Under the pieces are notes generated by a model. That model was not told where the DNA came from. It searched no databases and saw only the letters and a program-made list of their open reading frames with translations. Both the position numbers and the translations under genes were made by a program. A stretch of 64,000 nt of DNA from CAIYTF01 sp963664845 (GTDB lineage: Bacteria; Bacteroidota; Ignavibacteria; Ignavibacteriales; Ignavibacteriaceae): assembly GCA_963664845.1 (NCBI GenBank), contig OY761615.1, positions 558,001-622,000 of the forward strand, read 5' to 3'. Below are positions 9,005-17,240 of the stretch, piece by piece. The first letter of the stretch is position 1. Every line of letters starts with the position of its first letter.

Positions 9005-10582
9005 TTATTGCCCTTGGAACACCGCGTAATTGACCGCTTTGTTTCCGGAATCGTACCAATAATACGGCACGTTCCTGATACGGGCAACCAGTTCACTCGC
9101 CTCGGGGAAATCAATTCGAATATAATAATAATGGGCAACCTGGGGATTGTCGCCATATGCAGCAGCCAGGATATAATTGTGTTTTTCTGCATAGGCTTTC
9201 AATGTCAGTACCATTTCCAAAATCTCTTTTGACCCGCCTTGAAACGATTTCACCGGAGAGAATTCAGCCCGGAACATGATAACATCTGGCTTGAAAGCAG
9301 CTATATACTCCTCCGTCACTCTGCCATTATGAGCAATCCATTGGTCGTTCAGGCCCCAGGCATCAATTGTGCGCCAGCCTGAATAGAGCGGCAAAAGCCC
9401 TGCCTCCGAAGTGGCAAGCGCAAATGGTTCGTCTTTATACTCTGACATAATTTTTGCTACGTCATACCTGCCATCTTTGAAATAATCGAAACGCTGTGTC
9501 CGGTATTGATAAACTACAACAATGAGGAAGAGGACAATGCAATACACAATACTTTTTATTTTGGATACTCCCCAGGTCGGAAACGAAACACTCCTAAAGA
9601 TCTTTCCCAGCAGCGGTGGCCAGGCCATGAGAACAACAGGCAGAACGGCATACTGAAACCGCGCACCAAAATTCATTTCCTCCGATAGGAACATAAACGC
9701 GGATACAAATCCAATAACAGGGATAAAAAAGGCAATTGCCAGTCTGCGGGTACTCTTTTGATAAAGCCCATAGAGAAACGACGGGAGCACCGGAAGACAC
9801 ATCTTCAGGGCAAGTTTTACTGAGAAGAACAAGCTCGCGGGACGGAGACCACCCTTCTTGTAAAGAGGATTTGGAAGCGGATAACCAAAATAACTCCAAC
9901 GCCAGAAAAAATAAGCGCCGCCGATCAACAGAAACAAACCGATATAGGCACCAACCACCATCGCCGACGGTTTCCATCCCTTCATAACCACAATTGCTGC
10001 CAGCATTAGCAACGTCAGTATTACTCCTTCCGGCCTTATGAGGGAGGTAATGAGGGACAAACCGGCAAAACTGGTCGCTGAACGTAAAGAAACTTCTCCC
10101 ATTATCATTCGTAAAGCGAAGTACCAAGACAGAGATGCAAAAAAAGCAAAGTAGGGTGTGCCAAAATAGGCTGCAATATAGGAAAGAGCCGGACCAATTG
10201 CCAAATAGAGCGCCACAAAAAAGGCAGGTATGCTTCCCACCTTAAACAGTGACCTGAGAGAATAATACACCAGCAATACGGTAAGCCCATGCGCCACGAA
10301 CGCGGATGAACGCGTAGCAAACTCAAGCCCCACCCCGGCTTTAACCAGCAGCCCAATAGTGATCATAAACAGAAAATCTGTGGCTCCGTCAACCGGCTTT
10401 TCTCCAATGTTCCACACTATTCCATGCCCCTGAGCAAAATGTTCCGCGTACCGCATTAGAATGGCAGCGTCTTCAAACGGTGCTTTGGCAAAATTAAGGC
10501 AGTTCATGGCGTAGAGTGCCATTATCAGTAGAAGTAATGCCGGTGCAGCAAGGTCAGAGATCAGTTGATCGCGATTATTCAT
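9005..10582 (-). CDS. GT-C fold integral membrane glycosyltransferase-like protein
   Basis: 525 residues from the ATG at 10582 (MNNRDQLISDL), chosen because it is directly followed by the first membrane helix. The in-frame extension to 10744 encodes a non-hydrophobic, poorly conserved-looking tail. The protein has about ten hydrophobic helices and, after the first, an acidic periplasmic loop FEDAAILMRYAEHFAQGHG followed by VWNIGEKPVDGATDFLF. This pattern is shared by GT-C glycosyltransferases related to the ZomB and AftB groups, where the acidic loop contributes the catalytic base. The C-terminal periplasmic domain includes ALATSEAGLLPLYSGW. Such enzymes move sugars from polyprenyl carriers to extracytoplasmic acceptors. 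Donor and acceptor are unknown. Confidence 0.72.
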   Translation of the reverse strand: MNNRDQLISDLAAPALLLLIMALYAMNCLNFAKAPFEDAAILMRYAEHFAQGHGIVWNIGEKPVDGATDFLFMITIGLLVKAGVGLEFATRSSAFVAHGLTVLLVYYSLRSLFKVGSIPAFFVALYLAIGPALSYIAAYFGTPYFAFFASLSWYFALRMIMGEVSLRSATSFAGLSLITSLIRPEGVILTLLMLAAIVVMKGWKPSAMVVGAYIGLFLLIGGAYFFWRWSYFGYPLPNPLYKKGGLRPASLFFSVKLALKMCLPVLPSFLYGLYQKSTRRLAIAFFIPVIGFVSAFMFLSEEMNFGARFQYAVLPVVLMAWPPLLGKIFRSVSFPTWGVSKIKSIVYCIVLFLIVVVYQYRTQRFDYFKDGRYDVAKIMSEYKDEPFALATSEAGLLPLYSGWRTIDAWGLNDQWIAHNGRVTEEYIAAFKPDVIMFRAEFSPVKSFQGGSKEILEMVLTLKAYAEKHNYILAAAYGDNPQVAHYYYIRIDFPEASELVARIRNVPYYWYDSGNKAVNYAVFQGQ

Positions 10583-11239
10583 CTCAGTCAAAGTAATAAT
10601 TGGTTTGTTCCGTAAATTACAGAAATATCCGGGAACTGCGCTAAACATTTGTGGTCTCTTTTCAAATTTCAGAAAAAACCAAAGTAACCGGGAGCACGTT
10701 TTGGTATAGCTCCATCCTTGGCTTTCGAAAAGTCCAAAACTCATAACTCCATAATCACCGAAACAATGAACCGGGCCATATCTGGCACATTCATTGAATT
10801 ATGGAGCATGACCTAACCTATTTATTATTAATGAATTAACATAATATATAAAATGCAGATTAAAGCACTGCAACAACCTCCTGATCAACAGCTTGGCAGT
10901 GTAGATTCAGCTAAAGCAGTTTCTTTGGGAGCATTCGAACTTGGCGTTTCGCTTCTTAGCCGGGAGCACGGCCAATACTTTCTACCATAAGAAAAACAGG
11001 GAGCAGGATTCATGCACCATAGTTACATATTAAAATGGGAGCACAACTTTAATAGGCATCTTTGAACCCGGCTTTCCCATGGTCTTCTGCACCACGTTGA
11101 TCTTGCTTAGCAATCAGACAGTTATCATACCCCACCTCATACGCATTCTTTATTGGAGTCAACTTAGTTTAGTTTGTGAAGCGTTGTCATTCTCTCGAAA
11201 ACTGGGTTTAACGAAATCCCGCTCCGAGCGGGGCGCATA
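10583..11239. other. Intergenic DNA without a recognisable gene
   Basis: The region contains a 9-bp inverted repeat (CTCCATAAT near 10745 and ATTATGGAG near 10798) and, at its right end, a stretch (about 11185-11239) that resembles the left flanks of the dispersed repeats at 18.9 and 39.8 kb. I see no open reading frame with coding character on either strand. Confidence 0.6.
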
Positions 11240-11468
11240 GGCGTCAATTTAACGTGCTTGTTGACGATTGTCATTCCCGCGAAGGTGGGAATCTACCTGC
11301 TTCGAACTCTGGAAACGGTGGACCATTGACCAATTAAGCAATTCACCTTGGTTAAGTCCTTCTCCCACAGCATTGAATTCAGGTTTTGCCTTACACCATA
11401 TTATTATGATAGTTAGAGGGTCCGGACTCTGCATTCAGCCTCTCATCATCAATTTTTAAGTTGACGCC
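11240..11468. repeat. MITE-like inverted-repeat element, copy 1 (229 bp)
   Basis: It begins GGCGTCAATTTAACG and ends TTTTTAAGTTGACGCC, so the ends are inverted copies. The complementarity continues a few bases outward (GCAT/ATGC). Inside is the motif ATTCCC-N8-GGGAAT (11273-11292). Internal stretches match copy 2 at 18.9 kb, for example 'GGAATCTACCT' and the 'AGTTAG' region. It encodes no protein. No target-site duplication could be assigned because the exact ends are uncertain. Confidence 0.72.
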
Positions 11469-11851
11469 AATGCGTGAAAACGGGAATCTACCTGCTGAGG
11501 ACACCTATATAATGCACTACAATTGGCCTGCAGGCTGTCTCAAAAGTCAGATTTTTAGTTTCTATCCGCGGAAATCAGTTCAAATCCGTGTCATCTGTGT
11601 ACCCTTTTATTCTTTTGATACAGCCTCGCAACCAATGCATATTAGGAGAAGGAGCCGGAACCCAGCAAAACTATGTCTTACAATTTGCGTGGTTCAATTC
11701 GAGAATTTCGCTTTTAAGCTTACTCCTAAGCGTCCCGCTTAAACCAGAGATCCTCCTGATATCTGGGCTGAATGCAAAACACTTTAATAGCAGACATCCT
11801 TTCCATGACCGGTAGTTGTACCCCACTCTCCAAAATCGCAGCCCCCCATTC
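11469..11851. other. Intergenic DNA upstream of the phosphate operon
   Basis: There is no coding region. Short ORFs on both strands have no start signals and look random. The segment leads into the Pho-box-like array before pstS. Confidence 0.55.
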
Positions 11852-11880
11852 CTTAACAATTCCTTAATACTGTCTAAACA
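11852..11880 (+). promoter_or_regulatory. Pho-box-like array upstream of pstS (three 11-bp spaced direct repeats)
   Basis: Three heptamers, CTTAACA (11852-11858), CTTAATA (11863-11869) and CTAAACA (11874-11880), are spaced exactly 11 bp apart, one helical turn. That is the architecture of PhoB/PhoP binding sites, and CTTAACA is close to the TTAACA core known from PhoP sites. The array ends 175 bp before the pstS start. A further inverted motif GACAGT/ACTGTC (11992-12010) lies closer to the gene. The function is inferred from sequence pattern and position before a phosphate operon. Confidence 0.6.
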
Positions 11881-12055
11881 TTAGATTTCGTATGTTAATA
11901 ATCTATTGCGCCCATTTTTCAGTTACGATGCAATTAGAAATTTTAACAATATGATGCTCATAAAATTAAAAAACTACATATCACAGACAGTGACAGTATT
12001 AACCACTGTCCACATATGGCATTATTTCCAAATAACTCAGCATTAGGAGTATTCC

Positions 12056-12853
12056 ATGAAAATTAGAAATTTCCTTTCTTATACAGCGCTTGTACTCATC
12101 CTCCTCATTTGGGGTTGCGGCAAAGGCAAAACGGCCGTCACCTTGGCAGGCTCAACCGCTTTTCAGCCATTCGCTGAGAAAATAGCTCAGGAGTATATGA
12201 AAGGTCACCCCAATCTCTCTGTCACTGTTCAGGGCGGTGGATCTGCAGTCGGCATTCAATCTGCAATCTCCGGGGCAGCCCAAATCGGTATGGCCGATCT
12301 CGTAACGCTGCCCGATGAAGCAAAAGACCTCACCTCTATCGTGGTTGCAAAAGACGGAATTGCCATCGTGGTCAGCCCGGAAAATCCTGTTTCAGCTGAT
12401 CTAACCATGGACCAGGTACGTGATATTTTCAACGGAAAGATCAAAAACTGGAAAGAACTTGGCGGACATGATGCTCCTATCACCGTCGTTTCCCGTGAAG
12501 CAGGATCTGGAACACGCTCATCTCTGGAAATGATCGTTGGAAATATAAACCTGACCAAAGATGCGGTCATCCAAAACTCCAATGGCACCATTAGAGAAAC
12601 AGTCGCAAATGATATGCACTCGATCGGATATGTTTCACACGGTCTGGTAAACAACAAAATCAAAGCGCTCAAAGTTGATGGCGTGGAATGCACAACCGAA
12701 ACCATCGTTGCCGGCAACTATAAACTGGTTAGACCTATATTCCTTTTGACAAAAGGCGCCCCTGCCGGAGAAGTAAAGAATTTTATTGATTATATACTCA
12801 GCCCCGAAATTCAGGGAATGATACAAAAAGACGGCCTGGTACCGGCGAAGTAA
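12056..12853 (+). CDS. pstS: Phosphate-binding lipoprotein PstS
   Basis: 265 residues, the periplasmic phosphate-binding component of the high-affinity Pst importer. A lipoprotein signal ends LLIWGC with the acylated cysteine at 21. The phosphate-binding segments are recognisable: LAGSTAFQPFAEK near the N-terminus, QGGGSAVGI, and SREAGSGTR in the second lobe. An AGGAG ribosome-binding site precedes the ATG. It is at the short end of the family. First gene of pstSCABB-phoU, which reads without gaps larger than about 20 bp, and downstream of a Pho-box-like array. Confidence 0.95.
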   Translation: MKIRNFLSYTALVLILLIWGCGKGKTAVTLAGSTAFQPFAEKIAQEYMKGHPNLSVTVQGGGSAVGIQSAISGAAQIGMADLVTLPDEAKDLTSIVVAKDGIAIVVSPENPVSADLTMDQVRDIFNGKIKNWKELGGHDAPITVVSREAGSGTRSSLEMIVGNINLTKDAVIQNSNGTIRETVANDMHSIGYVSHGLVNNKIKALKVDGVECTTETIVAGNYKLVRPIFLLTKGAPAGEVKNFIDYILSPEIQGMIQKDGLVPAK

Positions 12854-12861
12854 GAATCAGC

Positions 12862-13719
12862 ATGAAACTTCTCGGTGAAAAAGGTGTACAACGCCTGCTT
12901 TCGGTTATAGCTTTCTCTGCAATTTCAGCGCTCCTGCTGATTGCTCTGTTTATTTTCAAAGAAGGTATGCCTTTCATCCTTAAATATGGATTAAAGGACT
13001 TCCTGTTCTCGTCAGAGTGGTACCCACAGGATGGCAAATACGGCATCTTCCCTATGATCGCTGCGTCCTTCTGGGTAACACTGGGTGCCATGTTGGTAGG
13101 CGCCCCTCTTGGCATCGCCGGCGCGGTGTTCCTCAGCGAATTTGCACCTAAACCGGTTATGCATGTTATCAAACCTGCCATCGAATTGCTGGCGGCCATT
13201 CCTTCAGTCATATATGGATTCATCGGCGTCATGGTCCTTGCACCCATAATCAGAGAAGTTTTCGGCGGCCCTGGACTCTCCATAATGGCAGGAGCCATAA
13301 TTCTTGGAATTATGATTCTTCCTACCATCATAAGCATTTCCATCGATTCCATTCTGGCCGTCCCTCAATCGTTTCGTGAAGGTTCACTAGCCCTGGGTGC
13401 AACAACCTGGCAAACCATCCATATGCTCACCATCCGCGCAGCAAAATCAGGCATCATCGCCAGTATTATCCTTGCAATGGGCAGGGCTTTGGGTGAAACG
13501 ATGGCAGTCATCATGGTCACCGGTAATGCCGTCAAAGTCCCCCACTCTTCACTCGAGTCTGCAAGAACACTCACGGCCAACATCGCCCTTGAAATGAGCT
13601 ATGCTACCGGCATGCACCGTGAGGCTTTGTTCGCTACCGGCGTTGTTCTTTTCATCGTTATCATCATACTCAATTCAATAGCAAGTATGGCACTGAGAAA
13701 GAAAACAGGCCGGAAATGA
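12862..13719 (+). CDS. pstC: Phosphate ABC transporter permease PstC
   Basis: 285 residues with six predicted membrane helices. The cytoplasmic coupling loop typical of binding-protein-dependent permeases is present (EGSLALGATTWQTI, an EAA-type loop), as is the PstC segment PAIELLAAIPSVIYGFIG. It forms the translocation channel with PstA. It follows pstS by 8 bp, and its stop overlaps the start of pstA (ATGA at 13716-13719). Confidence 0.95.
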   Translation: MKLLGEKGVQRLLSVIAFSAISALLLIALFIFKEGMPFILKYGLKDFLFSSEWYPQDGKYGIFPMIAASFWVTLGAMLVGAPLGIAGAVFLSEFAPKPVMHVIKPAIELLAAIPSVIYGFIGVMVLAPIIREVFGGPGLSIMAGAIILGIMILPTIISISIDSILAVPQSFREGSLALGATTWQTIHMLTIRAAKSGIIASIILAMGRALGETMAVIMVTGNAVKVPHSSLESARTLTANIALEMSYATGMHREALFATGVVLFIVIIILNSIASMALRKKTGRK

Positions 13720-14552
13720 GAATACATCCAAAACATGTACAGCGTGGTGCAGTTGTCATTCTTGGTGCAGCAACCGTCCTAACTCTGGCAATACTCATTT
13801 TCATTATTGTTTTTGTCCTGCAAAAAGGGCTGCCTGTAATATCGTTCAACTTTTTGTTCACCGACCCGCAGGATATGGGTCGTTCGGGTGGCATATTTCC
13901 TATTCTCATTGGCACTATCCTTCTGCCAGTACTCGCAATAATAATTGCAGCTCCCCTGGGTATATGCACTTCGGTCTATCTCTCGGAATTCACGTCCGAA
14001 TCAAGAATGACCAAAATAATCCGGTTCGGAACTGACTGCCTGGCCGGTGTCCCTTCAATAATCTTCGGTCTGTTCGGCTTCATCTTTTTCGTAACCATTC
14101 TCGGTATGGGCTGGTCGATTTTATCTGGTGGGCTGAGCTTGGCATTCATGATATTGCCCACCATCATCCGCACGTCGGAAGAGGCCATCAAATCGGTTCC
14201 CAAGTCCTATCGTGAAGTCAGTTATTCACTCGGTGCAAGCCGTTGGCAGACAGTCAGAAAAGTGATTTTGCCAAACGCGCTCCCCGGCATTGTTACCGGC
14301 GTTGTATTGGGAATCGGGCGCTCCATAGAGGAAACCGCAGTAGTCATATTCACCGCAGGTTCTTCACTGCTCATCCCAACATCCATATTCGATTCCACGC
14401 GGACAATGGCAGTCCACTTCTATATTCTTGCCCGTGAAGGCCTGTCAACGGAAAATGCTTACGGTACTGCGGCTGTTTTAATCATTGCCGTATTACTTAT
14501 TAACCTCACGGCGTATGGACTGATGCACCGCTTCATTTCAAAGAAGAGTTGA
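13716..14552 (+). CDS. pstA: Phosphate ABC transporter permease PstA
   Basis: 278 residues with about six membrane helices. The EAA-type coupling loop is EVSYSLGASRWQTVRKV, and the segment DCLAGVPSIIFGLFGF parallels the same region in PstC. Start overlaps pstC by 4 bp. It would pair with PstC to make a heterodimeric channel, which matters because the two downstream ATPases also look like a heterodimer. Confidence 0.95.
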   Translation: MRIHPKHVQRGAVVILGAATVLTLAILIFIIVFVLQKGLPVISFNFLFTDPQDMGRSGGIFPILIGTILLPVLAIIIAAPLGICTSVYLSEFTSESRMTKIIRFGTDCLAGVPSIIFGLFGFIFFVTILGMGWSILSGGLSLAFMILPTIIRTSEEAIKSVPKSYREVSYSLGASRWQTVRKVILPNALPGIVTGVVLGIGRSIEETAVVIFTAGSSLLIPTSIFDSTRTMAVHFYILAREGLSTENAYGTAAVLIIAVLLINLTAYGLMHRFISKKS

Positions 14553-14555
14553 CGT

Positions 14556-15317
14556 ATGGCAAAAGAAATTAAATTTGATATACAAAATCTCAATATGCGG
14601 TCGGAAGGCGAGCATTTGCTGCAGGATATTTCACTCCAGATATATGCTCATCAGATTCTAGGCATCATTGGGCCATCAGGCTCCGGCAAAACCACGTTCC
14701 TGCGCTCCCTTAATCGCATGAACGAACTGGAACGTGGTTACAACCTCGATGGCACCATCTTAATGGATGATGTGAATATCTATGACCCTGAATACAGTGT
14801 GGTTGGCCTGCGCAAGAAGGTGGGAATGGTTTTCGCCCTGCCGGTAGCACTGCCTCTGAGTATCTACGAAAATGTTGTCTATGCACCGCGCCTTTCCGGC
14901 ATTAACAATAAAAAACGTTTGGACGAGCTTGTTGAGATCAGCCTCACTGAAGCCTTTCTTTGGGATGAAGTGAAAGACCGGTTGAACCAGTCAGGTTTAC
15001 GGCTTTCTGGCGGACAACAGCAGCGGCTTTGCCTCGCTCGAGTTTTGGCTATGGAACCCGAAGTGATCCTCCTGGATGAACCATGTTCGGGACTTGATCC
15101 AATCTCTACAGCCAAGATCGAAGATGCGCTGACAACGCTTAAGGATAAATATACTATTGTGCTGGTGACTAATAACACCATGCAGGCAGCCCGCATCGCG
15201 GATAAAACAGCATTTTTCCTCATGGGTAAATTGGTCGAACTGGACGTAACAAAAAAAATGTTCACTGCCCCGGCTAAAAAAGAAACAAGCGATTATATAA
15301 CCGGGAGATTCGGATAA
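14556..15317 (+). CDS. pstB: PstB-type phosphate ABC ATPase, degenerate copy (keeps signature motif, lacks Q-loop Gln and H-loop His)
   Basis: 253 residues. Walker A (GPSGSGKT), signature LSGGQQQR (residues 150-157) and Walker B with the catalytic Glu (VILLDEPCSGLD) are intact. However, the Q-loop glutamine is Ala94 (MVFALPVALP instead of MVFQ-P-NPFP), and the switch histidine is Asn206 (VTNNTMQAAR where the neighbour has VTHNMQQASR). Two losses at catalytic positions, with everything else preserved, argue for selected asymmetry rather than decay. The next gene, 2 bp downstream, has the reverse pattern. The likely function is as the non-hydrolysing half of a PstB heterodimer energising PstCA. 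Confidence 0.88.
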   Translation: MAKEIKFDIQNLNMRSEGEHLLQDISLQIYAHQILGIIGPSGSGKTTFLRSLNRMNELERGYNLDGTILMDDVNIYDPEYSVVGLRKKVGMVFALPVALPLSIYENVVYAPRLSGINNKKRLDELVEISLTEAFLWDEVKDRLNQSGLRLSGGQQQRLCLARVLAMEPEVILLDEPCSGLDPISTAKIEDALTTLKDKYTIVLVTNNTMQAARIADKTAFFLMGKLVELDVTKKMFTAPAKKETSDYITGRFG

Positions 15318-15319
15318 CC

Positions 15320-16093
15320 ATGACACCAAGGCAAACCGCCCCAACAAAAATCGGCATTGAGAATCTCGACCTGTATTACGGAAATTTTCAGGCTTTGAAA
15401 GAGATCAATCTGTCCATTCCGGAAAAACAGATCACTGCATTTATCGGTCCCTCAGGATGTGGAAAATCCACTCTGCTTCGTTCATTAAACCGGATGAATG
15501 ATCTGATCCGGGGCGTGACGATCACCGGTTCCGTTAAAGTAGATGGAACGGATATTTACGATCCATCAGTTGATGTGACTGAACTCAGAAAAAAAATTGG
15601 CATGGTCTTTCAGCGTCCCAATCCGTTCCCGTTATCCATATACAACAACATCGTCTATGGCCTTCGTGTTGCAGGCATACGGAACAAGACAACACTCAAC
15701 GAAATTCTCGAAAAAAGCCTGCGTAATGCCGGTTTGTGGGAAACGCTGAAAGATAAACTTGATTTCCCGGCGCTGGAACTCCCAATGGATCAGCAGCAGC
15801 GGTTGTGCGTTGCACGCCTCCTAGCAGTGCAACCGGAAATAATTTTGATGGACGAACCTTGTTCGGCCCTCGATCCTATCTCAACAACAAGGATCGAAAA
15901 TCTTATAGCCGAACTTAAAAAAGACTATACAATCGTTATAGTGACACACAACATGCAGCAGGCTTCACGTGTCAGTGACAACACTGCATTCTTCTATCTC
16001 GGCGAGGTTGTGGAATACGCAAATACACACAAAATATTCACCGCGCCGGAGAAAAAACAAACCGAAGATTATATAAGCGGCAGATATGGATAA
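15320..16093 (+). CDS. pstB: PstB-type phosphate ABC ATPase, catalytic copy (Q-loop and H-loop intact, degenerate signature motif)
   Basis: 257 residues. Walker A (GPSGCGKS), Q-loop Gln98 (MVFQRPNPFPLS), Walker B (IILMDEPCSALD) and switch His210 (VTHNMQQ) all match functional PstB. The signature, normally LSGGQQQR, reads LPMDQQQR (154-161), losing the Ser-Gly-Gly that contacts the gamma phosphate across the dimer. Combined with the preceding gene, one composite site would be fully canonical (this protein's Walker/H-loop plus the other's signature) and one doubly degenerate. It lies 17 bp before phoU. Confidence 0.9.
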   Translation: MTPRQTAPTKIGIENLDLYYGNFQALKEINLSIPEKQITAFIGPSGCGKSTLLRSLNRMNDLIRGVTITGSVKVDGTDIYDPSVDVTELRKKIGMVFQRPNPFPLSIYNNIVYGLRVAGIRNKTTLNEILEKSLRNAGLWETLKDKLDFPALELPMDQQQRLCVARLLAVQPEIILMDEPCSALDPISTTRIENLIAELKKDYTIVIVTHNMQQASRVSDNTAFFYLGEVVEYANTHKIFTAPEKKQTEDYISGRYG

Positions 16094-16110
16094 TTATAAA
16101 GGAATCAGTT

Positions 16111-16791
16111 ATGCAGGATAAATTTTTGCTGGAAGTTGAGAACTTACGCTCAAGCCTCTTTAAGATGGCTTCGATAGTAGAGGAACAGGTAGAGAAGGCG
16201 TTCACTGCACTGGAAACAGGCAACGTTGAATTGTGCCGCGGAATGAAAGCAAAGGATCTGGAAGTTGATATATATGATAACCTGATACAGACCCAATGCG
16301 AAAACATTTTGGCCCTCTTCCAACCGGTTGCAGTGGATCTGCGGTTTATTATTTCCGCGTTGATGATAAATAACCAGCTGGAGCGCTGTGGCGATATTGC
16401 AGTTAACATTGCACAGCGCGTTAAAAAAACCGCCGCGCAGCGTGAGTTGATAACTGAATCCCAGGTGCTTGAGATGGCACAACAGGCACGGCAGATGCTC
16501 AAAAACGCCATTGATTCGTTCATGAATAATGACGTTGCAAATGCACAAAAAGTTCTGGATAGTGATGTGTTGGTTGACAAGCTCAATAAACAGGTATTCA
16601 AATTCGCGGTGGCAAAAATGCAGACCGAACCGGCGCTCATTGAACCTTGCGCACATCTTATTGTCCTCTCCCGGCATATCGAGCGTATGGCAGATCATTC
16701 CACCAACATAGCGGAAAATTTGATTTTCCACCTCGAAGCAAGGATCATGTCACACAGGAAAAAGATACCTCATATTGAAGAGGAATCCTGA
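16111..16791 (+). CDS. phoU: Phosphate signalling protein PhoU
   Basis: 226 residues, all-helical, with two PhoU three-helix repeats. Each carries an acidic metal-binding type segment (KAKDLEVDIYDNLIQ in the first, VLDSDVLVDKLNKQVF in the second) followed by the conserved ISALMINNQLERCGDIAVN and LSRHIERMADHSTNIAEN helices. It links Pst transport to the PhoR kinase and usually ends pst operons, as it does here. An AAAGGA site precedes the ATG. Confidence 0.95.
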   Translation: MQDKFLLEVENLRSSLFKMASIVEEQVEKAFTALETGNVELCRGMKAKDLEVDIYDNLIQTQCENILALFQPVAVDLRFIISALMINNQLERCGDIAVNIAQRVKKTAAQRELITESQVLEMAQQARQMLKNAIDSFMNNDVANAQKVLDSDVLVDKLNKQVFKFAVAKMQTEPALIEPCAHLIVLSRHIERMADHSTNIAENLIFHLEARIMSHRKKIPHIEEES

Positions 16792-16814
16792 TAGCACCGC
16801 ATAATCTCAACAAA

Positions 16815-16858
16815 AAGTCCCGTCAGAAACGCTTTCAATCGCGTTCCGGACGGGACTT
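16815..16858. terminator. Long stem-loop after phoU, candidate bidirectional terminator
   Basis: AAGTCCCGTC (16815-16824) pairs perfectly with GACGGGACTT (16849-16858), and the loop holds a second short stem (AACGC/GCGTT). It lies between convergent phoU and ywbE. No strong T tract follows on either side, so simple Rho-independent termination is uncertain. Confidence 0.5.
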
Positions 16859-16888
16859 GTCAATTTAGTATGAGGGTATCTCTAGTTG

Positions 16889-16922
16889 GTCATTGCGAGG
16901 ATGCATCGACGAAGCAACCTCG
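16889..16922. repeat. Dispersed GTCATTGCGAGG-type repeat
   Basis: It starts GTCATTGCGAGG and ends CGACGAAGCAACCTCG, with GAGG/CCTC inverted. It resembles a short palindromic repeat common in many bacterial genomes. Related pieces occur at 18866, 28700-28735 (reverse) and 39778 in this window. Confidence 0.5.
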
Positions 16923-16997
16923 CCATTTCGCCTGAAAACCACGCATATAATATGCAGCATTTTAAGGACGACGACTTCTGAGACAGCAGCGTCACCA

Positions 16998-17234
16998 TCA
17001 GCTCTTGTGAAATACTTTCTTCACTCTGCCAACTTCACCGGTTTCAAGACGTACTTTAATCCCATACGGATGTTTTGGTGCATCGGTTAAAATATTTCTG
17101 ATATAACCCTCTGTCAACGTGCCCTTGGTCTGATCTGCTTTCATGACGATGGCTACGTGAGTACCAACGCTCAGTTCCGATCGGACAGTGCCTTCCTTGG
17201 GTGCTGCAGGTATATGTTTTCTTTTTTCGCTCAT
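16998..17234 (-). CDS. YwbE family small protein
   Basis: 78 residues. The sequence VGTHVAIVMKADQTKGTLTEG followed by VRNIL-like and HPYGIKVRLETGEVGRVK matches the YwbE (DUF2196) family, a short conserved bacterial protein with a small beta-barrel look. Its function is not established. It is 6 bp downstream of the DEAD-box helicase gene on the same strand, so the two are almost certainly co-transcribed. This suggests an RNA-related role, as inference from context. Confidence 0.82.
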   Translation of the reverse strand: MSEKRKHIPAAPKEGTVRSELSVGTHVAIVMKADQTKGTLTEGYIRNILTDAPKHPYGIKVRLETGEVGRVKKVFHKS

Positions 17235-17240
17235 TATATA

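Noticed and set aside
11461..11859. Small overlapping ORFs upstream of pstS
   Set aside because: They overlap each other on both strands, have no family resemblance and lie in repeat or promoter DNA.
14556..15317. First pstB as a decaying pseudogene
   Set aside because: The frame is intact, Walker A, signature and Walker B are conserved, and the neighbour shows the reverse pattern of losses, which is hard to explain by decay.
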